Numbered from the stretch's first letter, positions 17,801-26,719 are shown. The stretch: 64,000 nt of DNA from Flavobacterium sp. (GCF_027533505.1 NZ_JAPZUB010000035.1:1-64000), one strand, 5' to 3'. Notes: a model not told the origin generated them from the sequence alone. Numbers and translations are program-made.

Positions 17801-19417
17801 TTACCCGGTAACAACAAATATTTTACCCAAACGGGAGGACAACACGGAACTGGGCAAGAGTTAGCGCCCGGCACTGCCATCACTAGCTCCCAAACGATCT
17901 ATATCTATGTAGAATCAGGAGAACGCATCAATTGTACCAATGAAAGTAGTTTTGTGGTTACGGTGAATCAAACCCCTGTAATCCCAACTATTCCTTCGGT
18001 TTTTGTTTGTGAATCGTATACGTTGCCAGCGCTAACCGTTGGAAACTATTACACACAACCCAACAAAGGAGGAGATATTGTAGCCGCTGGCACAGTAATT
18101 ACTACAAACCAAACCTTGTATGTATATGCTGAAACAGGCACAACACCCAATTGTTTTGCTGAAACTAGTTTTTCTATCACGATTTATAATGTTCCGCAAT
18201 TGAACAATGTAGTGTCTTGTTCTAGCTACGTTTTACCTGCATTACCTACGGGGAACTATTTCAACGGTCCCAACGGTACAGGAGGACAAATTGCTGTGGG
18301 CAGTGTGGTTACGCAAAGTCAAACGATTTATGTGTTTGGTCAATCGGGATACACTCCAAATTGTACCGATGAAACATCGTTTACGGTAACCATCGTTCCA
18401 GCGCCTACAGCGCAAGTGGTTCCAGTTACGCAACGTACTTTTTGTGATACTGATGGAACAAACGATGGTGTTTTCAGCCTTGATTTAACGCAATTCAATA
18501 CGACAGTTTTGGGGAACCAAAGCGGTCCTGAATTTGTGGTTACGTATCACGCCTCTTTGATTGATGCACAAAGCAATACGGCTCCTTTAACGCAAAGCGC
18601 CGCTCCCCTTGTGTATGTTCGCGTAAGCAACACCTTAGCCCCCGATTGTTTTGCTGTTCGTGCGCTTCAATTTATCATCAATAAGCTCCCAGAACCAACC
18701 CCACAAGATGGTATCATTTGCTATAACACCACAACCAACCAGCTTATCCAATCGTACACCTTAAACAGTGGATTATCGGCTTCCACACACACCATTCGTT
18801 GGTATAATGAAGCGGGCAATCAAGTGGGAACAGGTGCCATGTATACCGTTCTTGCTCCCGGTGTATATAGTGTTATTGCTACAAACAATGCCACAGGATG
18901 TGCTTCAGAGGAAGTCATGGTTACGGTAACACCGTCTGAACCGGCGATTGTAACCTATACGGTAAGTGAAGATTTTGCAGATTCGCAAACATTGACGGTT
19001 AATGCGCAAGGTAGCGGTGAATATGAGTACCAATTGAATAACGGTGAATTTCAAGACAGCCCGATATTTTACAATGTAATGAGTGGCTTCCACACCTTGA
19101 CCGTTCGCGACAAAAACGGCTGTGGTCTTACTGTATCGCAAATTGTAGTTGTCAACTACCCGCATTTCTTTACCCCCAACGGTGACGGTGCCAATGAAAC
19201 ATGGAATATTCGTGACTTACGGGATCAAGAAGTAGCTTACATCTACATTTATGACCGTTATGGAAAAGTACTTACTAAAATCAGACCATCGGGATCGGGA
19301 TGGGATGGTACGTATAACAATACGCTTATGCCTTCAGATGATTATTGGTTCTCTATAACCTATCAGAAAGATGGCCAAGAAAAAGAATTTAGAGCGCATT
19401 TTGCTTTGAAACGATAA
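14843..19417 (+). CDS. giant surface protein: choice-of-anchor L domain, nine ~70-residue repeats, T9SS type B sorting domain
   Basis: About 1524 residues. The signal peptide ends near residue 18 (AGLSQP). Residues about 20-280 are a choice-of-anchor L domain (YTVPQLVNNILI, then SGIVLSTGSA and FASEEYG). An Ig-like domain (about 285-355) and further beta domains follow. Nine repeats occupy about 550-1190, each with C-x(2)-Y-x-LP-x-L-x(2)-GNYYT-GP-GTGTQL and ending TQTIYVYA. The end (PHFFTPNGDGANETWNI to FALKR, about 1440-1524) is the CHU_C/gliding-motility type B sorting domain, so it travels through the type IX system. The repeats suggest an extended adhesin or cell-envelope stalk; ligand unknown. 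The repeat cysteines may form disulfides. Start chosen for its clean signal peptide. Confidence 0.9.
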   Translation: MKKLLTLLLLCISVAGLSQPITVDASTYTVPQLVNNILINSPCISTQNISWRTGSNFGSVNGIGYFVNTNPNFPMQSGIVLSTGSAVEAAGPNTVLLNSGNVAWTGDSDLEAILAASGISMNSTNATVLEFEFSAISPYFDFDFLFASEEYGNFQCQFSDAFAFLLTDLTTGTTQNLAVVPNTNTPISVVTIRDFLYNSGCPSVNAQYFGRFNGGNNAASAPINYNGQTTVLNAAATLVPGRNYRIKLVIADRGDFNSDSAIFIASNSFNIGQDVLGPNRTVASGTAVCQGGSTVITSGLNPAQYTFQWRRNGVVIPGQTGPSLTVTQPGTYALTYTNIAFPCQEVTDEITVEFHANFVFPNPVNLYKCNTGSSPYTFNLNYNTSRVTNGIAPGHTVAYFATQADAQNNVNPIGPSYVSAGNETVFVRVTSPVTGCGMVKSFQLLLTAPPVANTPNDVQMCARPNGSPVNFNIRQAVSSQVLGGQNPNIYGVAVYRTLTDATNNTNLVANGVVSSLGGTCYVRVFVFTDPTCFAIVPVNMVVLPIPPVDDFEDVITCDDYTLPALTNGQYFTEANGQGTQLFPGDVIDQNSTIYIFNSNPTPPLCPNQTFFTITILRPDESIPDEEHCNSYTLPALVRGNYHTAPNGGGTLLPGGSIITTSQTIYYYYMMTEPPFCQIDMPFNVTIIPFGDVPTMDNVYDCTSYTLPPLSFGAYYTEPGGQGTQLAPGTVLTSTQTVFIYASNGTCTSQSSFQVVIGMNFPTSVNECVSFTLPALEAGNYYTGPMGTGTQIPAGTVINTTQTIYVYAVTQNQPNCTDNYNFTITISLPPLNPPQNAAGCGSYELPQLPYGNYFTGPGGTGDIMFAGDLVTTSRTMYIYLDGEGGCVNDVSFPVTIHPFPEVDSRSDIDACHAYVLTNLEHGNYYTGPNGTGTQLQGGDVIQTTQTLYIYAESNGCTSETSFTINIFTIDAHELNDVTVCDAYVLPALPGNNKYFTQTGGQHGTGQELAPGTAITSSQTIYIYVESGERINCTNESSFVVTVNQTPVIPTIPSVFVCESYTLPALTVGNYYTQPNKGGDIVAAGTVITTNQTLYVYAETGTTPNCFAETSFSITIYNVPQLNNVVSCSSYVLPALPTGNYFNGPNGTGGQIAVGSVVTQSQTIYVFGQSGYTPNCTDETSFTVTIVPAPTAQVVPVTQRTFCDTDGTNDGVFSLDLTQFNTTVLGNQSGPEFVVTYHASLIDAQSNTAPLTQSAAPLVYVRVSNTLAPDCFAVRALQFIINKLPEPTPQDGIICYNTTTNQLIQSYTLNSGLSASTHTIRWYNEAGNQVGTGAMYTVLAPGVYSVIATNNATGCASEEVMVTVTPSEPAIVTYTVSEDFADSQTLTVNAQGSGEYEYQLNNGEFQDSPIFYNVMSGFHTLTVRDKNGCGLTVSQIVVVNYPHFFTPNGDGANETWNIRDLRDQEVAYIYIYDRYGKVLTKIRPSGSGWDGTYNNTLMPSDDYWFSITYQKDGQEKEFRAHFALKR
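16490..18410 (+). repeat. nine coding tandem repeats of about 210 bp
   Basis: Repeat starts (at the conserved Cys codon) lie near 16512, 16725, 16940, 17140, 17357, 17567, 17777, 18007 and 18218. Spacing is about 200-230 bp. The units are clearly similar in protein but diverged in DNA, so this is an old expansion rather than a recent array; one unit (near 17777) has an insertion giving NNKYFTQTGGQHGTG in place of GNYYTGPGGTG. Confidence 0.85.
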
Positions 19418-19467
19418 CTCCTTTTTGCCCCAAATAAAAAGGAAAGTAATTACGTTTGTACATGAAA

Positions 19468-19498
19468 AAGCCCGATATAAAGTCGGGCTTTTTTTTTA
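19468..19498. terminator. bidirectional terminator between the T9SS type B gene and fabH
   Basis: AAGCCCGA (19468-19475) pairs with TCGGGCTT (19483-19490) over a 7-nt loop, followed by nine or more T on the plus strand and preceded by AAAAA for the minus strand. It separates the convergent genes ending at 19417 and 19514. Confidence 0.88.
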
Positions 19499-19513
19499 TA
19501 AAATTGAAAAAAA

Positions 19514-20521
19514 TTACCATCGAATAATGGCACTTCCCCAAGTAAAACCACTACCAAAAGCAGCCAAAACAACTAAATCACCCTCTTTGATTTTTCCTTG
19601 CTCCCAAGCTTCCGTCAATGCAATTGGAATCGAAGCAGCGGTGGTATTGCCATACTTCATGATGTTGTTATAAACTTGATCGTCTTGTAAGCGAAACTTT
19701 TGTTGTATAAACTGAGCAATGCGCAAATTCGCTTGATGTGGAATCAACATATTGATGTCGGAAACCTGCAAATCATTGGCTTCCAAACCTTCGTTTATGA
19801 CCTCTGTAAAACGTACTACGGCATTTTTAAACACAAATTGGCCATTCATATACGGGAAATACGATTCATCATTGGGATCATTATCGCGAATGATATCGGT
19901 CACCCAACGCTGTCCCATTCCGGGTGCAATCAAGGCCAACTCTTCGGCGTGTTGTCCCTCTGAATGCAAATGGGTCGAAAGAATTCCTTTTTGCATATCG
20001 GTTTCACGACTGATGATTGCCGCTCCTGCCCCATCCCCAAAAATCACAGAAACACCGCGCCCGCGTGTGGTCATGTCTAACCCATGGGAATGCAATTCGG
20101 AACCGATGATTAAAATGTTTTGGTACATCCCTGTTTTGATGTACTGATCGGCAATGGAAAGGGCATATACAAATCCAGAACATTGGTTGCGAATATCCAG
20201 GGCACCCACCGTTTTTAGTCCCAAATCACGTTGCACCAGCACGCCAGGTCCTGGAAAGTAATAATCGGGACTAAGAGTAGCAAAGATGATAAAATCGATA
20301 GCGTCTTTTGAAATTTGAGCGCGTTCAATCGCTATTTTGGCAGCCTTAACCCCCATTGAGGTGGTCGTATCTTCGCCACGAATTACATGGCGACGCTCTT
20401 GAATCCCTGTTCGCTCTTGAATCCAAGCGTCGTTGGTATCCATGCGCTGGGACAAATCATCATTAGTAACAACATTATCGGGTACATAAAAGCCTAAGCC
20501 TTTTATTTTGGAACGATACAT
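19514..20521 (-). CDS. fabH: beta-ketoacyl-ACP synthase III (FabH-like)
   Basis: Condenses an acyl-CoA primer with malonyl-ACP to start fatty-acid synthesis; in this phylum the primers are often branched. 335 residues. The catalytic triad is visible: Cys114 in RNQCSGFVYAL, His near 258 in IPHQANLRI and Asn near 288 in YGNTTAAS; the C-terminal GSGFTWGSAI loop is also typical. A perfect -7 box (TAAATTTG on the minus strand, 20559-20552) lies 31 bp upstream. It is monocistronic here, away from plsX/rpmF, so it could be an extra KASIII copy or one serving a specialised acyl pathway. Confidence 0.92.
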   Translation of the reverse strand: MYRSKIKGLGFYVPDNVVTNDDLSQRMDTNDAWIQERTGIQERRHVIRGEDTTTSMGVKAAKIAIERAQISKDAIDFIIFATLSPDYYFPGPGVLVQRDLGLKTVGALDIRNQCSGFVYALSIADQYIKTGMYQNILIIGSELHSHGLDMTTRGRGVSVIFGDGAGAAIISRETDMQKGILSTHLHSEGQHAEELALIAPGMGQRWVTDIIRDNDPNDESYFPYMNGQFVFKNAVVRFTEVINEGLEANDLQVSDINMLIPHQANLRIAQFIQQKFRLQDDQVYNNIMKYGNTTAASIPIALTEAWEQGKIKEGDLVVLAAFGSGFTWGSAIIRW

Positions 20522-20637
20522 AGACTTCGTTTTTTTACAAAATTAAGTCCACAAATTTAGTGAATTGTTAAAAACTGGCCCGAATATCAGTCAAAAAATA
20601 GTGCTTTTGACAAAATTTAAGTCCCTAAATCCATGAC

Positions 20638-21897
20638 CTATTTTACAATTTTCACCGACTGTCGGCCGGTATTGGTATGCAGATTTATATAATACACTCC
20701 TGAAGGATAGGGGAAATCAAATACATACGCTTTGGGTCCTTTGTGTTGAATCGTGTCGACTATCAATGTTTTCAACCATTTGCCTTGGGCATCATACAAT
20801 CCTAAGTTCAAATGATCGGTCCCCAAATATTCGATAGTGAGATGCAACTTATCGCGAATAGGATTGGGAGCCACAGTAACTTGTAACGGCATCCGTTCGT
20901 GGTCTTCCAATGTAGTAGTACTCAAATTCCCTGAGAGCTTATAAATAGTGGTGCCGCAAGCAAAAGCTAAGGTCGAATTCACCATAAAAATGCGGTTCAA
21001 ATTTCCACCCACATTGGTATTCACCCAGGTATCGCCTCCGTCGGTGGTTTCATAAATCCCAGCCGAGTAGCCCCCCATCCAACCGTGATTGGCATCGAGA
21101 AAACCCACCGCTTGAATGCCGGTCTCAGGGGCTGTTTTCGTTGTCCACGTTTGTCCCCCATCACTGGAGGTAATCAATTTTCCACTTTGGGGACCAAACG
21201 ATTGCACTGCGCCAAAGATTTGATTGGGATTATTGGGTAAAACTTGTAATTTCCAGACGTATTCGCCGGGAATCGTACCGTTGTACAACACCGACCATGA
21301 TTGTCCGCCATCGGTGGTTTTTAAAATTAAAGCTCCAGCGGCGTTATTTCCGCAGGCGAAACCCGTTTGTGCATCCAAAAAAAGTACTTCTACCAACGCA
21401 TTGGCATAGGTTGCCATATCGGTATATTGCCAGGTTTGGCCACTATCGGTTGACTTAATCATGTAGGCAGGAGAAAAATAAGCGCCGCAGCCATACACCG
21501 TTGTTCCTACAGCATCAAGGCCGCAAATAGCTTGTGGATTGGGTGAAATAGAAACTAAATTCCACGTAATACCGCCATCGGTTGTGCGGTAAAACTTACC
21601 ATTTAAGGTGCCTAAAAATCCAATATTTTCATCTATAAATTCGATATTTCGAAAATAGTGATCACTTCCCAAAAGAGCATTATCGGTTTGCAACACCCAA
21701 TTTTGCCCGCCATCCGTGGTTTTGTACACCGCGGCATAATACCCATTGGCAGCCCAACCGGTAGTTTCATTTAAAAAAAACACATCATCAAAACGTTGTC
21801 CGTTGGTATTCACGGTAATGTTGGGAAGAGGCGCCCACGTTAACTGTGCATACATTGGGAAACAAAAGCACAAAAGAAGGAATCGCATTGTTTTCAT
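20638..21897 (-). CDS. secreted YCF48/BNR-repeat protein with T9SS type A sorting domain
   Basis: 419 residues with a signal peptide (MKTMRFLLLCFCFPMYAQ). Six blades carry the TTDGGxxW signature: KTTDGGQNW, RTTDGGITW, KSTDSGQTW, KTTDGGQSW, TSSDGGQTW and ETTDGGDTW, predicting a six- or seven-bladed propeller as in YCF48/HCF136-type and sialidase-like proteins. No sialidase catalytic arginines are obvious, so it is not called an enzyme. The last 75 residues (VTVAPNPIRDKLHLTIEY to SVKIVK) are a type A sorting domain. Likely displayed at the surface. A CAAAAGTA at 21914-21921 gives a TACTTTTG -7 box on the minus strand. Confidence 0.88.
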   Translation of the reverse strand: MKTMRFLLLCFCFPMYAQLTWAPLPNITVNTNGQRFDDVFFLNETTGWAANGYYAAVYKTTDGGQNWVLQTDNALLGSDHYFRNIEFIDENIGFLGTLNGKFYRTTDGGITWNLVSISPNPQAICGLDAVGTTVYGCGAYFSPAYMIKSTDSGQTWQYTDMATYANALVEVLFLDAQTGFACGNNAAGALILKTTDGGQSWSVLYNGTIPGEYVWKLQVLPNNPNQIFGAVQSFGPQSGKLITSSDGGQTWTTKTAPETGIQAVGFLDANHGWMGGYSAGIYETTDGGDTWVNTNVGGNLNRIFMVNSTLAFACGTTIYKLSGNLSTTTLEDHERMPLQVTVAPNPIRDKLHLTIEYLGTDHLNLGLYDAQGKWLKTLIVDTIQHKGPKAYVFDFPYPSGVYYINLHTNTGRQSVKIVK

Positions 21898-22022
21898 CGG
21901 GTTGGAATTTGACCAAAAGTAAAAAAATTAACGTTTTATTAGTCGTTCGATTCAAATAAAAATAAGAGTTTTAACTCCGTGAAGACATTTCGTTTAAATT
22001 GACAATCAACAAACCGAAAACC

Positions 22023-24428
22023 ATGAAATTAAAAGCTATCTTTTTATTCCTGTTAACGGCCTCCACTTGGGCTCAGGAAAATGTTACGTACCAAAAACCA
22101 CCCGCCGAAATTATGGCCTTGGCCGATTACCAACGCGCTCCTTCGGTTTCGATGGATAGCAAGAAAAACTATATGTTGCTCTTGTATCGAAATACCTACA
22201 AATCCCTCGATGACTTGAATCAAGAGGAAATGCGTTTGGCAGGTTTACGTATTAACCCAATCACTAATATTGCGAGTACGACCAATTATGTAAACAATTT
22301 AAAACTGCGTAAAGTAAAAGATACGCAAGAAATGCAAGTCAAAGGATTGCCCGAAAATCCGAAGATTGCCTTTATCACATGGTCGCCTGATGAACAAAAA
22401 ATAGCCTTTACGCATACGACGGCCACGGGCGTTGAATTGTGGGTGATTGATGTGGCAACCGCTTCGGCCAAGCGCCTTACAGAGGCCGTTTTGAATGCCA
22501 ATTTGGGTTCGCCCTTCCTATGGAAAAACGACAATTCACAATTATTGGTATTACAATTGCCCTCCCAACGTGCGGCATTGGTTGACCAAAAAAAGGACTT
22601 GCCTACGGGTCCTACGGTTTCGGTGAGTGAGGGGAAAAAGTCGCAAAACCGAACGTACCAAGACCTTTTAAAAAACAAAACCGACGAGGCCAACTTTGAT
22701 GCCTTAGTGCAATCGGAGTTGTATTGGATTGGACTTGATGGCAAAAAAACCTTATTTAAACCGGCTGCCATTTATGCAGGCATGAGCTTTTCACCTGATG
22801 GAAACTATTTGATGCTTACGCAAATTGAGCGCCCTTATTCGTATATCGTACCCATGAGTCGTTTTCCACAACGCTCCTTGGTGTATCGAACCGATGGCAC
22901 TTTGGTACAACGAGTAAACGAAGTCCCGTTGACTGAGATTATGCCCAAAGGTTTTTCTTCCGTTCGCAAGGGAAAACGAAACATGACTTGGCGACCCGAT
23001 CAACCTGCAACTTTGTTTTATGTGGAGGCTTTGGATGAAGGTGATGCCGGAAAAACGGTAACACACCGCGACGCACTATGGGTTTGGGAAGCACCATTTA
23101 CAGCAGCACCCCGTGAATTTATGCGAACCCAACAACGTTTTGCAGGAATTGCTTGGGGAAATGAAACAGTGGCCTTTGTGTATGATGATTGGTATGATAC
23201 CCGAAATCAAAAAACGTACTTCATCAATCCTTCGATCAATAATACAAATCCAAAAATTGTTTGGGATGTAAACTCACAAGACATTTATGCCGATCCGGGT
23301 AATTTTGAAACCAAACGCAATGCATACAATCGAAATGTTTTGGCCATTGAAAACGACAATTTATACCTTCTGGGCGATGGATTCACCAAAGAAGGGCAAT
23401 TTCCTTTCGTGGATGAATTTAGCCTTAAAACATTAAAAACCAAACGATTGTATCAATCTAAATTGAAAGACAAAAAAGAGGATTTACTTTCGATTGAAGA
23501 CTTCAAAAAAGGAGAACTGCTTGTCATGATTCAATCCAAAAACGAATTTCCTAATTATTACTTCCGCAATTTAAAATCGGGGAAATTAACCCCCATTACC
23601 CAATTTAAAAATCCTTTTGAAAGTATTAAAAATGTGTATAAAGAGGTGATTAAATACAAACGCAATGATGGAGTAGAACTTTCAGGCACCTTGTATTTGC
23701 CCGCCAATTATGACCGAGTAGCTAAAAAAGAAAAGTTACCGTTGTTAATTTGGGCCTATCCTGCCGAGTTTAAAGACAAAAATTCAGCTGGGCAAAGCGA
23801 CAAGAATCCCAACGAATTTACTTTCCCCAACTACGGTTCATTTGTGTATTGGGTAACCCGAGGTTATGCGGTACTTGATGACGCATCGTTCCCGATTATA
23901 GGGGAAGGAACTAACGAACCCAACGATACTTTCATTCCGCAATTGGTGGCCAATGCCGAAGCAGCGATTAATGCCGTTAACGATTTGGGCTATATCAATC
24001 CGAAAAAAGTGGGTGTAGGAGGACATTCATACGGGGCATTTATGACCGCTAATTTACTAACGCACTCTAACTTATTTGCTTGTGGTATTGCGCGAAGTGG
24101 GGCCTACAACCGAACATTAACTCCTTTTGGATTCCAAAGCGAACAACGCAATTATTGGGATGTTCCTAGCGTGTACAACACCATGTCGCCGTTTATGAAT
24201 GCTGAAAAAATGAAAACCCCCTTATTGTTGGTCCATGGCGATGCCGATAACAATCCGGGGACATTTACCTTGCAATCGGAACGGTATTTTCAAGCATTGA
24301 AAGGCTTAGGAGCGCCTGCTCGACTGGTTTTACTCCCCAAAGAATCCCACGGATATGCTGCCAAGGAAAACATTTTGCATTTACTTTGGGAGCAGGATCA
24401 ATTTTTAGAAAAGTACCTGAAGAACTAA
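22023..24428 (+). CDS. secreted S9 family serine peptidase (glutamyl-endopeptidase-like)
   Basis: About 801 residues, exported by a signal peptide (MKLKAIFLFLLTASTWAQ). An N-terminal beta-propeller (about 30-560) precedes an alpha/beta-hydrolase domain with Ser near 666 in GGHSYGAFM, Asp near 739 in VHGDADNNPG and His near 775 in KESHGYA. The flanking text (ARSGAYNRTLTPFGF, RNYW) resembles the S9D branch that includes plant chloroplast glutamyl peptidase, so cleavage after Glu is plausible but inferred. Expected role is periplasmic peptide turnover. The ATG at 22023 is chosen; the in-frame TTG eight codons earlier would only add polar residues before the signal. Confidence 0.92.
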   Translation: MKLKAIFLFLLTASTWAQENVTYQKPPAEIMALADYQRAPSVSMDSKKNYMLLLYRNTYKSLDDLNQEEMRLAGLRINPITNIASTTNYVNNLKLRKVKDTQEMQVKGLPENPKIAFITWSPDEQKIAFTHTTATGVELWVIDVATASAKRLTEAVLNANLGSPFLWKNDNSQLLVLQLPSQRAALVDQKKDLPTGPTVSVSEGKKSQNRTYQDLLKNKTDEANFDALVQSELYWIGLDGKKTLFKPAAIYAGMSFSPDGNYLMLTQIERPYSYIVPMSRFPQRSLVYRTDGTLVQRVNEVPLTEIMPKGFSSVRKGKRNMTWRPDQPATLFYVEALDEGDAGKTVTHRDALWVWEAPFTAAPREFMRTQQRFAGIAWGNETVAFVYDDWYDTRNQKTYFINPSINNTNPKIVWDVNSQDIYADPGNFETKRNAYNRNVLAIENDNLYLLGDGFTKEGQFPFVDEFSLKTLKTKRLYQSKLKDKKEDLLSIEDFKKGELLVMIQSKNEFPNYYFRNLKSGKLTPITQFKNPFESIKNVYKEVIKYKRNDGVELSGTLYLPANYDRVAKKEKLPLLIWAYPAEFKDKNSAGQSDKNPNEFTFPNYGSFVYWVTRGYAVLDDASFPIIGEGTNEPNDTFIPQLVANAEAAINAVNDLGYINPKKVGVGGHSYGAFMTANLLTHSNLFACGIARSGAYNRTLTPFGFQSEQRNYWDVPSVYNTMSPFMNAEKMKTPLLLVHGDADNNPGTFTLQSERYFQALKGLGAPARLVLLPKESHGYAAKENILHLLWEQDQFLEKYLKN

Positions 24429-24448
24429 TTTAACCCATTTACAAGAGC

Positions 24449-24478
24449 CAAGCCCGAAGTTTATCTATCGGGCTTTTT
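24449..24478 (+). terminator. terminator of the S9 peptidase gene
   Basis: AAGCCCGA and TCGGGCTT form an 8-bp stem around a 10-nt loop, followed by six T. The stem arms are identical to those of the terminator at 19468. Confidence 0.85.
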
Positions 24479-24552
24479 TATGTTAAAAACTATTTATTTA
24501 TTGTTTATCAATAAATTTTTATTATTTTTACACCAAATATAAAACCTAACTC

Positions 24553-25095
24553 ATGGAAATAAAAATTTCAACACAAACGCTTTTACACCTTTTTAAAGGA
24601 CTCACATGGATTGTATTTATTGGCTTATGCATTCAAGCAGGGACTATTTTATTCAATGTACTGTACGCGGTGAGTTATCAACCCAAAGCGGCTCAGTATT
24701 TTTTTCTTGATCAGTTAATCGATGTAGCGCCCGGCGATTTTATCGTTTTAATGATTCACATGTTAATTGTTGCAGTACTTAAGGCGCTTTTATTTTACAT
24801 TGTTTTAAAATTGTTTACTGAAAAACGCTTTGAAATAGCGAAACCTTTTAACATCCATTTGCAAAAACTTTTAACCAATATGGCCTATCTTTCGGTTGGG
24901 ATTAGTTTTTTTGCTGCTTGGGGAACGCGTTATTTAAAACAGCTAACGGCTATGAAAATTGATCTTCCCGACAATGAAAGCCTGTTTATGGGTGGCGCCG
25001 ATGTTTGGCTGTTATTGGGCATCATACTCTTGGTTTTGTCCCTTGTCGTAAAACGCGGTATTGAAATGCAACAAGAAAACGAACTTACGATATAA
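24553..25095 (+). CDS. DUF2975 membrane protein
   Basis: 180 residues with four predicted membrane segments (about 12-35, 60-85, 105-125 and 145-168) and the DUF2975 pattern, notably LFTEKRFEIAKPFNIHLQ between the second and third segments. Function is unknown. The family typically sits directly before a small Cro/C1 regulator, as here, where the next ATG follows after two bases; the pair probably works as one membrane-linked regulatory unit, an inference from recurrent pairing only. Confidence 0.85.
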   Translation: MEIKISTQTLLHLFKGLTWIVFIGLCIQAGTILFNVLYAVSYQPKAAQYFFLDQLIDVAPGDFIVLMIHMLIVAVLKALLFYIVLKLFTEKRFEIAKPFNIHLQKLLTNMAYLSVGISFFAAWGTRYLKQLTAMKIDLPDNESLFMGGADVWLLLGIILLVLSLVVKRGIEMQQENELTI

Positions 25096-25097
25096 CG

Positions 25098-25316
25098 ATG
25101 GCTATTATTGTAAACTTAGACGTCATGATGGCGAAACGAAAAATGTCATTGAACGAGCTCTCCGAGAAAGTAGATTTGACACTTTCCAATCTATCGATAT
25201 TAAAAACAGGAAAAGCCAAAGCCATTCGTTTTTCAACGTTGGAGGCCATTTGTAAGGTATTGGACTGTCAACCGGGTGATATTTTGGAATATGCTCCTGA
25301 AAAAAAGACAGAATAA
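25098..25316 (+). CDS. small Cro/C1-type helix-turn-helix regulator (YozG-like)
   Basis: 72 residues, nearly all helix-turn-helix: MIVNLD-type start (MAIIVNLDVMMAKRKMSLNE), recognition region LSEKVDLTLSNLSILKTGKA, and a C-terminal LEAICKVLDCQPGDILEY that is standard for this family. No ligand domain. Two bases downstream of the DUF2975 stop, so co-translated. Likely represses its own operon; no clear palindrome was found at 24480-24552 to name as operator. Confidence 0.9.
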   Translation: MAIIVNLDVMMAKRKMSLNELSEKVDLTLSNLSILKTGKAKAIRFSTLEAICKVLDCQPGDILEYAPEKKTE

Positions 25317-25323
25317 ATTGTGG

Positions 25324-26244
25324 TTATCGGGACATTATCTGGATGAAAACTTGGGAACCTTCAGCGATAGGTTCATAATGAACCCCATACACCAATGCCG
25401 AACCCATGCGTAACGCCAGTAAATAATGACTTCCTTTAAAATAACAATGTTCTACCTGAGCAGGCATCCCTTTTGAGGAAATTTGTACGTGATGCGGGTA
25501 TACGTGATGAATATGACCTTCAATATTCAAAAGCGATACTTCCTCAAAAAGTGACGCTACATATAAATCCGAAGTGTGGTACAACTCCTTGGGGGTTCCT
25601 TGGGCAATGGCGTTTCCGGCTTTCATCACCAAAACAGCATCGGCATACGACAAAACATCCGTAGTATCGTGCGTAGCAATAAGGGTAGTGATGCCTTGCT
25701 TTTTTAGGTAATGAAACAATTTCCTACGCAAACTATTTTTGCGAAAATTATCAATATGACTAAAGGGTTCATCCAATAATAAAACTTCGGGTTCTTTGGC
25801 CAAAACACGAGCCAAAGCAACCCGTTGCATTTGTCCACCACTTAAATTTTTGGCTTTTACATGGGCATATTCCGTCATTTCTACAATATCTAAAAGTTCG
25901 AATATGCGCTCTTTTTTTTGATCAGGGTAAAAATTGGACAAATACTTTCCCACATTCTCAGCTACGGTGATGTAGGGCATCAAATCAAAATCTTGGGCCA
26001 AATATTTCATAAATTCCATCCCAGGAATCAAATGGTACTTGGGTCCCAGAATTTCGATTTCATTCCAAAAAATGTGACCTTCATCAAGATCATACAACCC
26101 GTAAATCGCTTGTAAAAGGGTACTTTTTCCACAACCACTTTCACCGATAATGGCCTGACAACTTCCTTGAGAAACTGAAAAATCAATGGTTTTCAGTGTA
26201 GGTTCGTTTTGATACGAAAAGGAAATAGAAGAAACTTTCAACAT
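25324..26244 (-). CDS. ABC transporter ATP-binding protein with C-terminal TOBE-like domain, no permease nearby
   Basis: About 306 residues. Walker A is GESGCGKST (34-42), the signature LSGGQMQR near 131, Walker B LLLDEP near 152, and the switch His in ATHD near 187. Residues about 235-306 form a small beta domain resembling TOBE, as in PotA/FbpC-type importers for polyamines, iron or anions. No permease or binding protein is adjacent, so the substrate is unassigned. I start at the ATG at 26244 (MLKVSSISFSY); codons upstream to 26286 add a hydrophobic stretch not usual for the family. A TATCTTTG -7 box lies on the minus strand at 26312-26305. Tail-to-tail with the HTH gene, 7 bp apart. Confidence 0.88.
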   Translation of the reverse strand: MLKVSSISFSYQNEPTLKTIDFSVSQGSCQAIIGESGCGKSTLLQAIYGLYDLDEGHIFWNEIEILGPKYHLIPGMEFMKYLAQDFDLMPYITVAENVGKYLSNFYPDQKKERIFELLDIVEMTEYAHVKAKNLSGGQMQRVALARVLAKEPEVLLLDEPFSHIDNFRKNSLRRKLFHYLKKQGITTLIATHDTTDVLSYADAVLVMKAGNAIAQGTPKELYHTSDLYVASLFEEVSLLNIEGHIHHVYPHHVQISSKGMPAQVEHCYFKGSHYLLALRMGSALVYGVHYEPIAEGSQVFIQIMSR

Positions 26245-26719
26245 GACACAAAGGTACAATAAACCGAAAGTCATCAATACCCTCAACTATCAATTTATAG
26301 CTGCCAAAGATACAAAATTGAAGAATCACAGCACGGATTGCTAAATTGATGTTCATTCCGTCAAAAATTACGAAATCATAAATTTTATTTTTACTATTTT
26401 TTTACTTAAAATTTTAAAATACATCAATTATTTAATTTAAAATATTTGAATATCTACAACCTAAGCGGCCTTATCCTACTAAATACATTGATTTTACCTA
26501 TACATCATTACAACATTCCTGCTTTTGGATAATGTTGCCCTACCCTTATATAAAGAGAAACGCATTGTCACATTTTCTTCAACACTAGGGATGGTTACTA
26601 AGAATCGTGGGTGTTTAAAAAAGAAAACAAACCTTGTATAGTTTTTATACACTAAGGGAAAACTTTTTGTGTGTCATTGCCTTATAAATTTGAGAATCAA
26701 CAAAATCAAACAATAAATC
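26245..26719. other. 475-bp divergent intergenic region
   Basis: Very AT-rich between the leftward ABC gene and the rightward T9SS gene. It holds the leftward -7 box (26305-26312), the rightward promoter (26666-26692) and a dyad TGTATA-GTTTT-TATACA at 26635-26651, just upstream of that promoter, which could be an operator. No coding frame or RNA family is recognised. Confidence 0.6.
26666..26692 (+). promoter_or_regulatory. promoter of the 1377-residue T9SS gene
   Basis: TAAATTTG at 26685-26692 is a perfect -7 box, 28 bp before the ATG. A TTTG at 26666-26669 lies 15 bp upstream, closer than the usual 19-21 bp. Confidence 0.45.

Noticed and set aside
16490..18410. CRISPR or satellite-like DNA repeat
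   Set aside because: Period about 210 bp with diverged DNA but conserved reading frame; these are protein repeats.
24449..24478. Shared mobile repeat with the hairpin at 19468 (identical arms)
   Set aside because: The shared 8-bp arms are a common terminator stem; loops and flanks differ.
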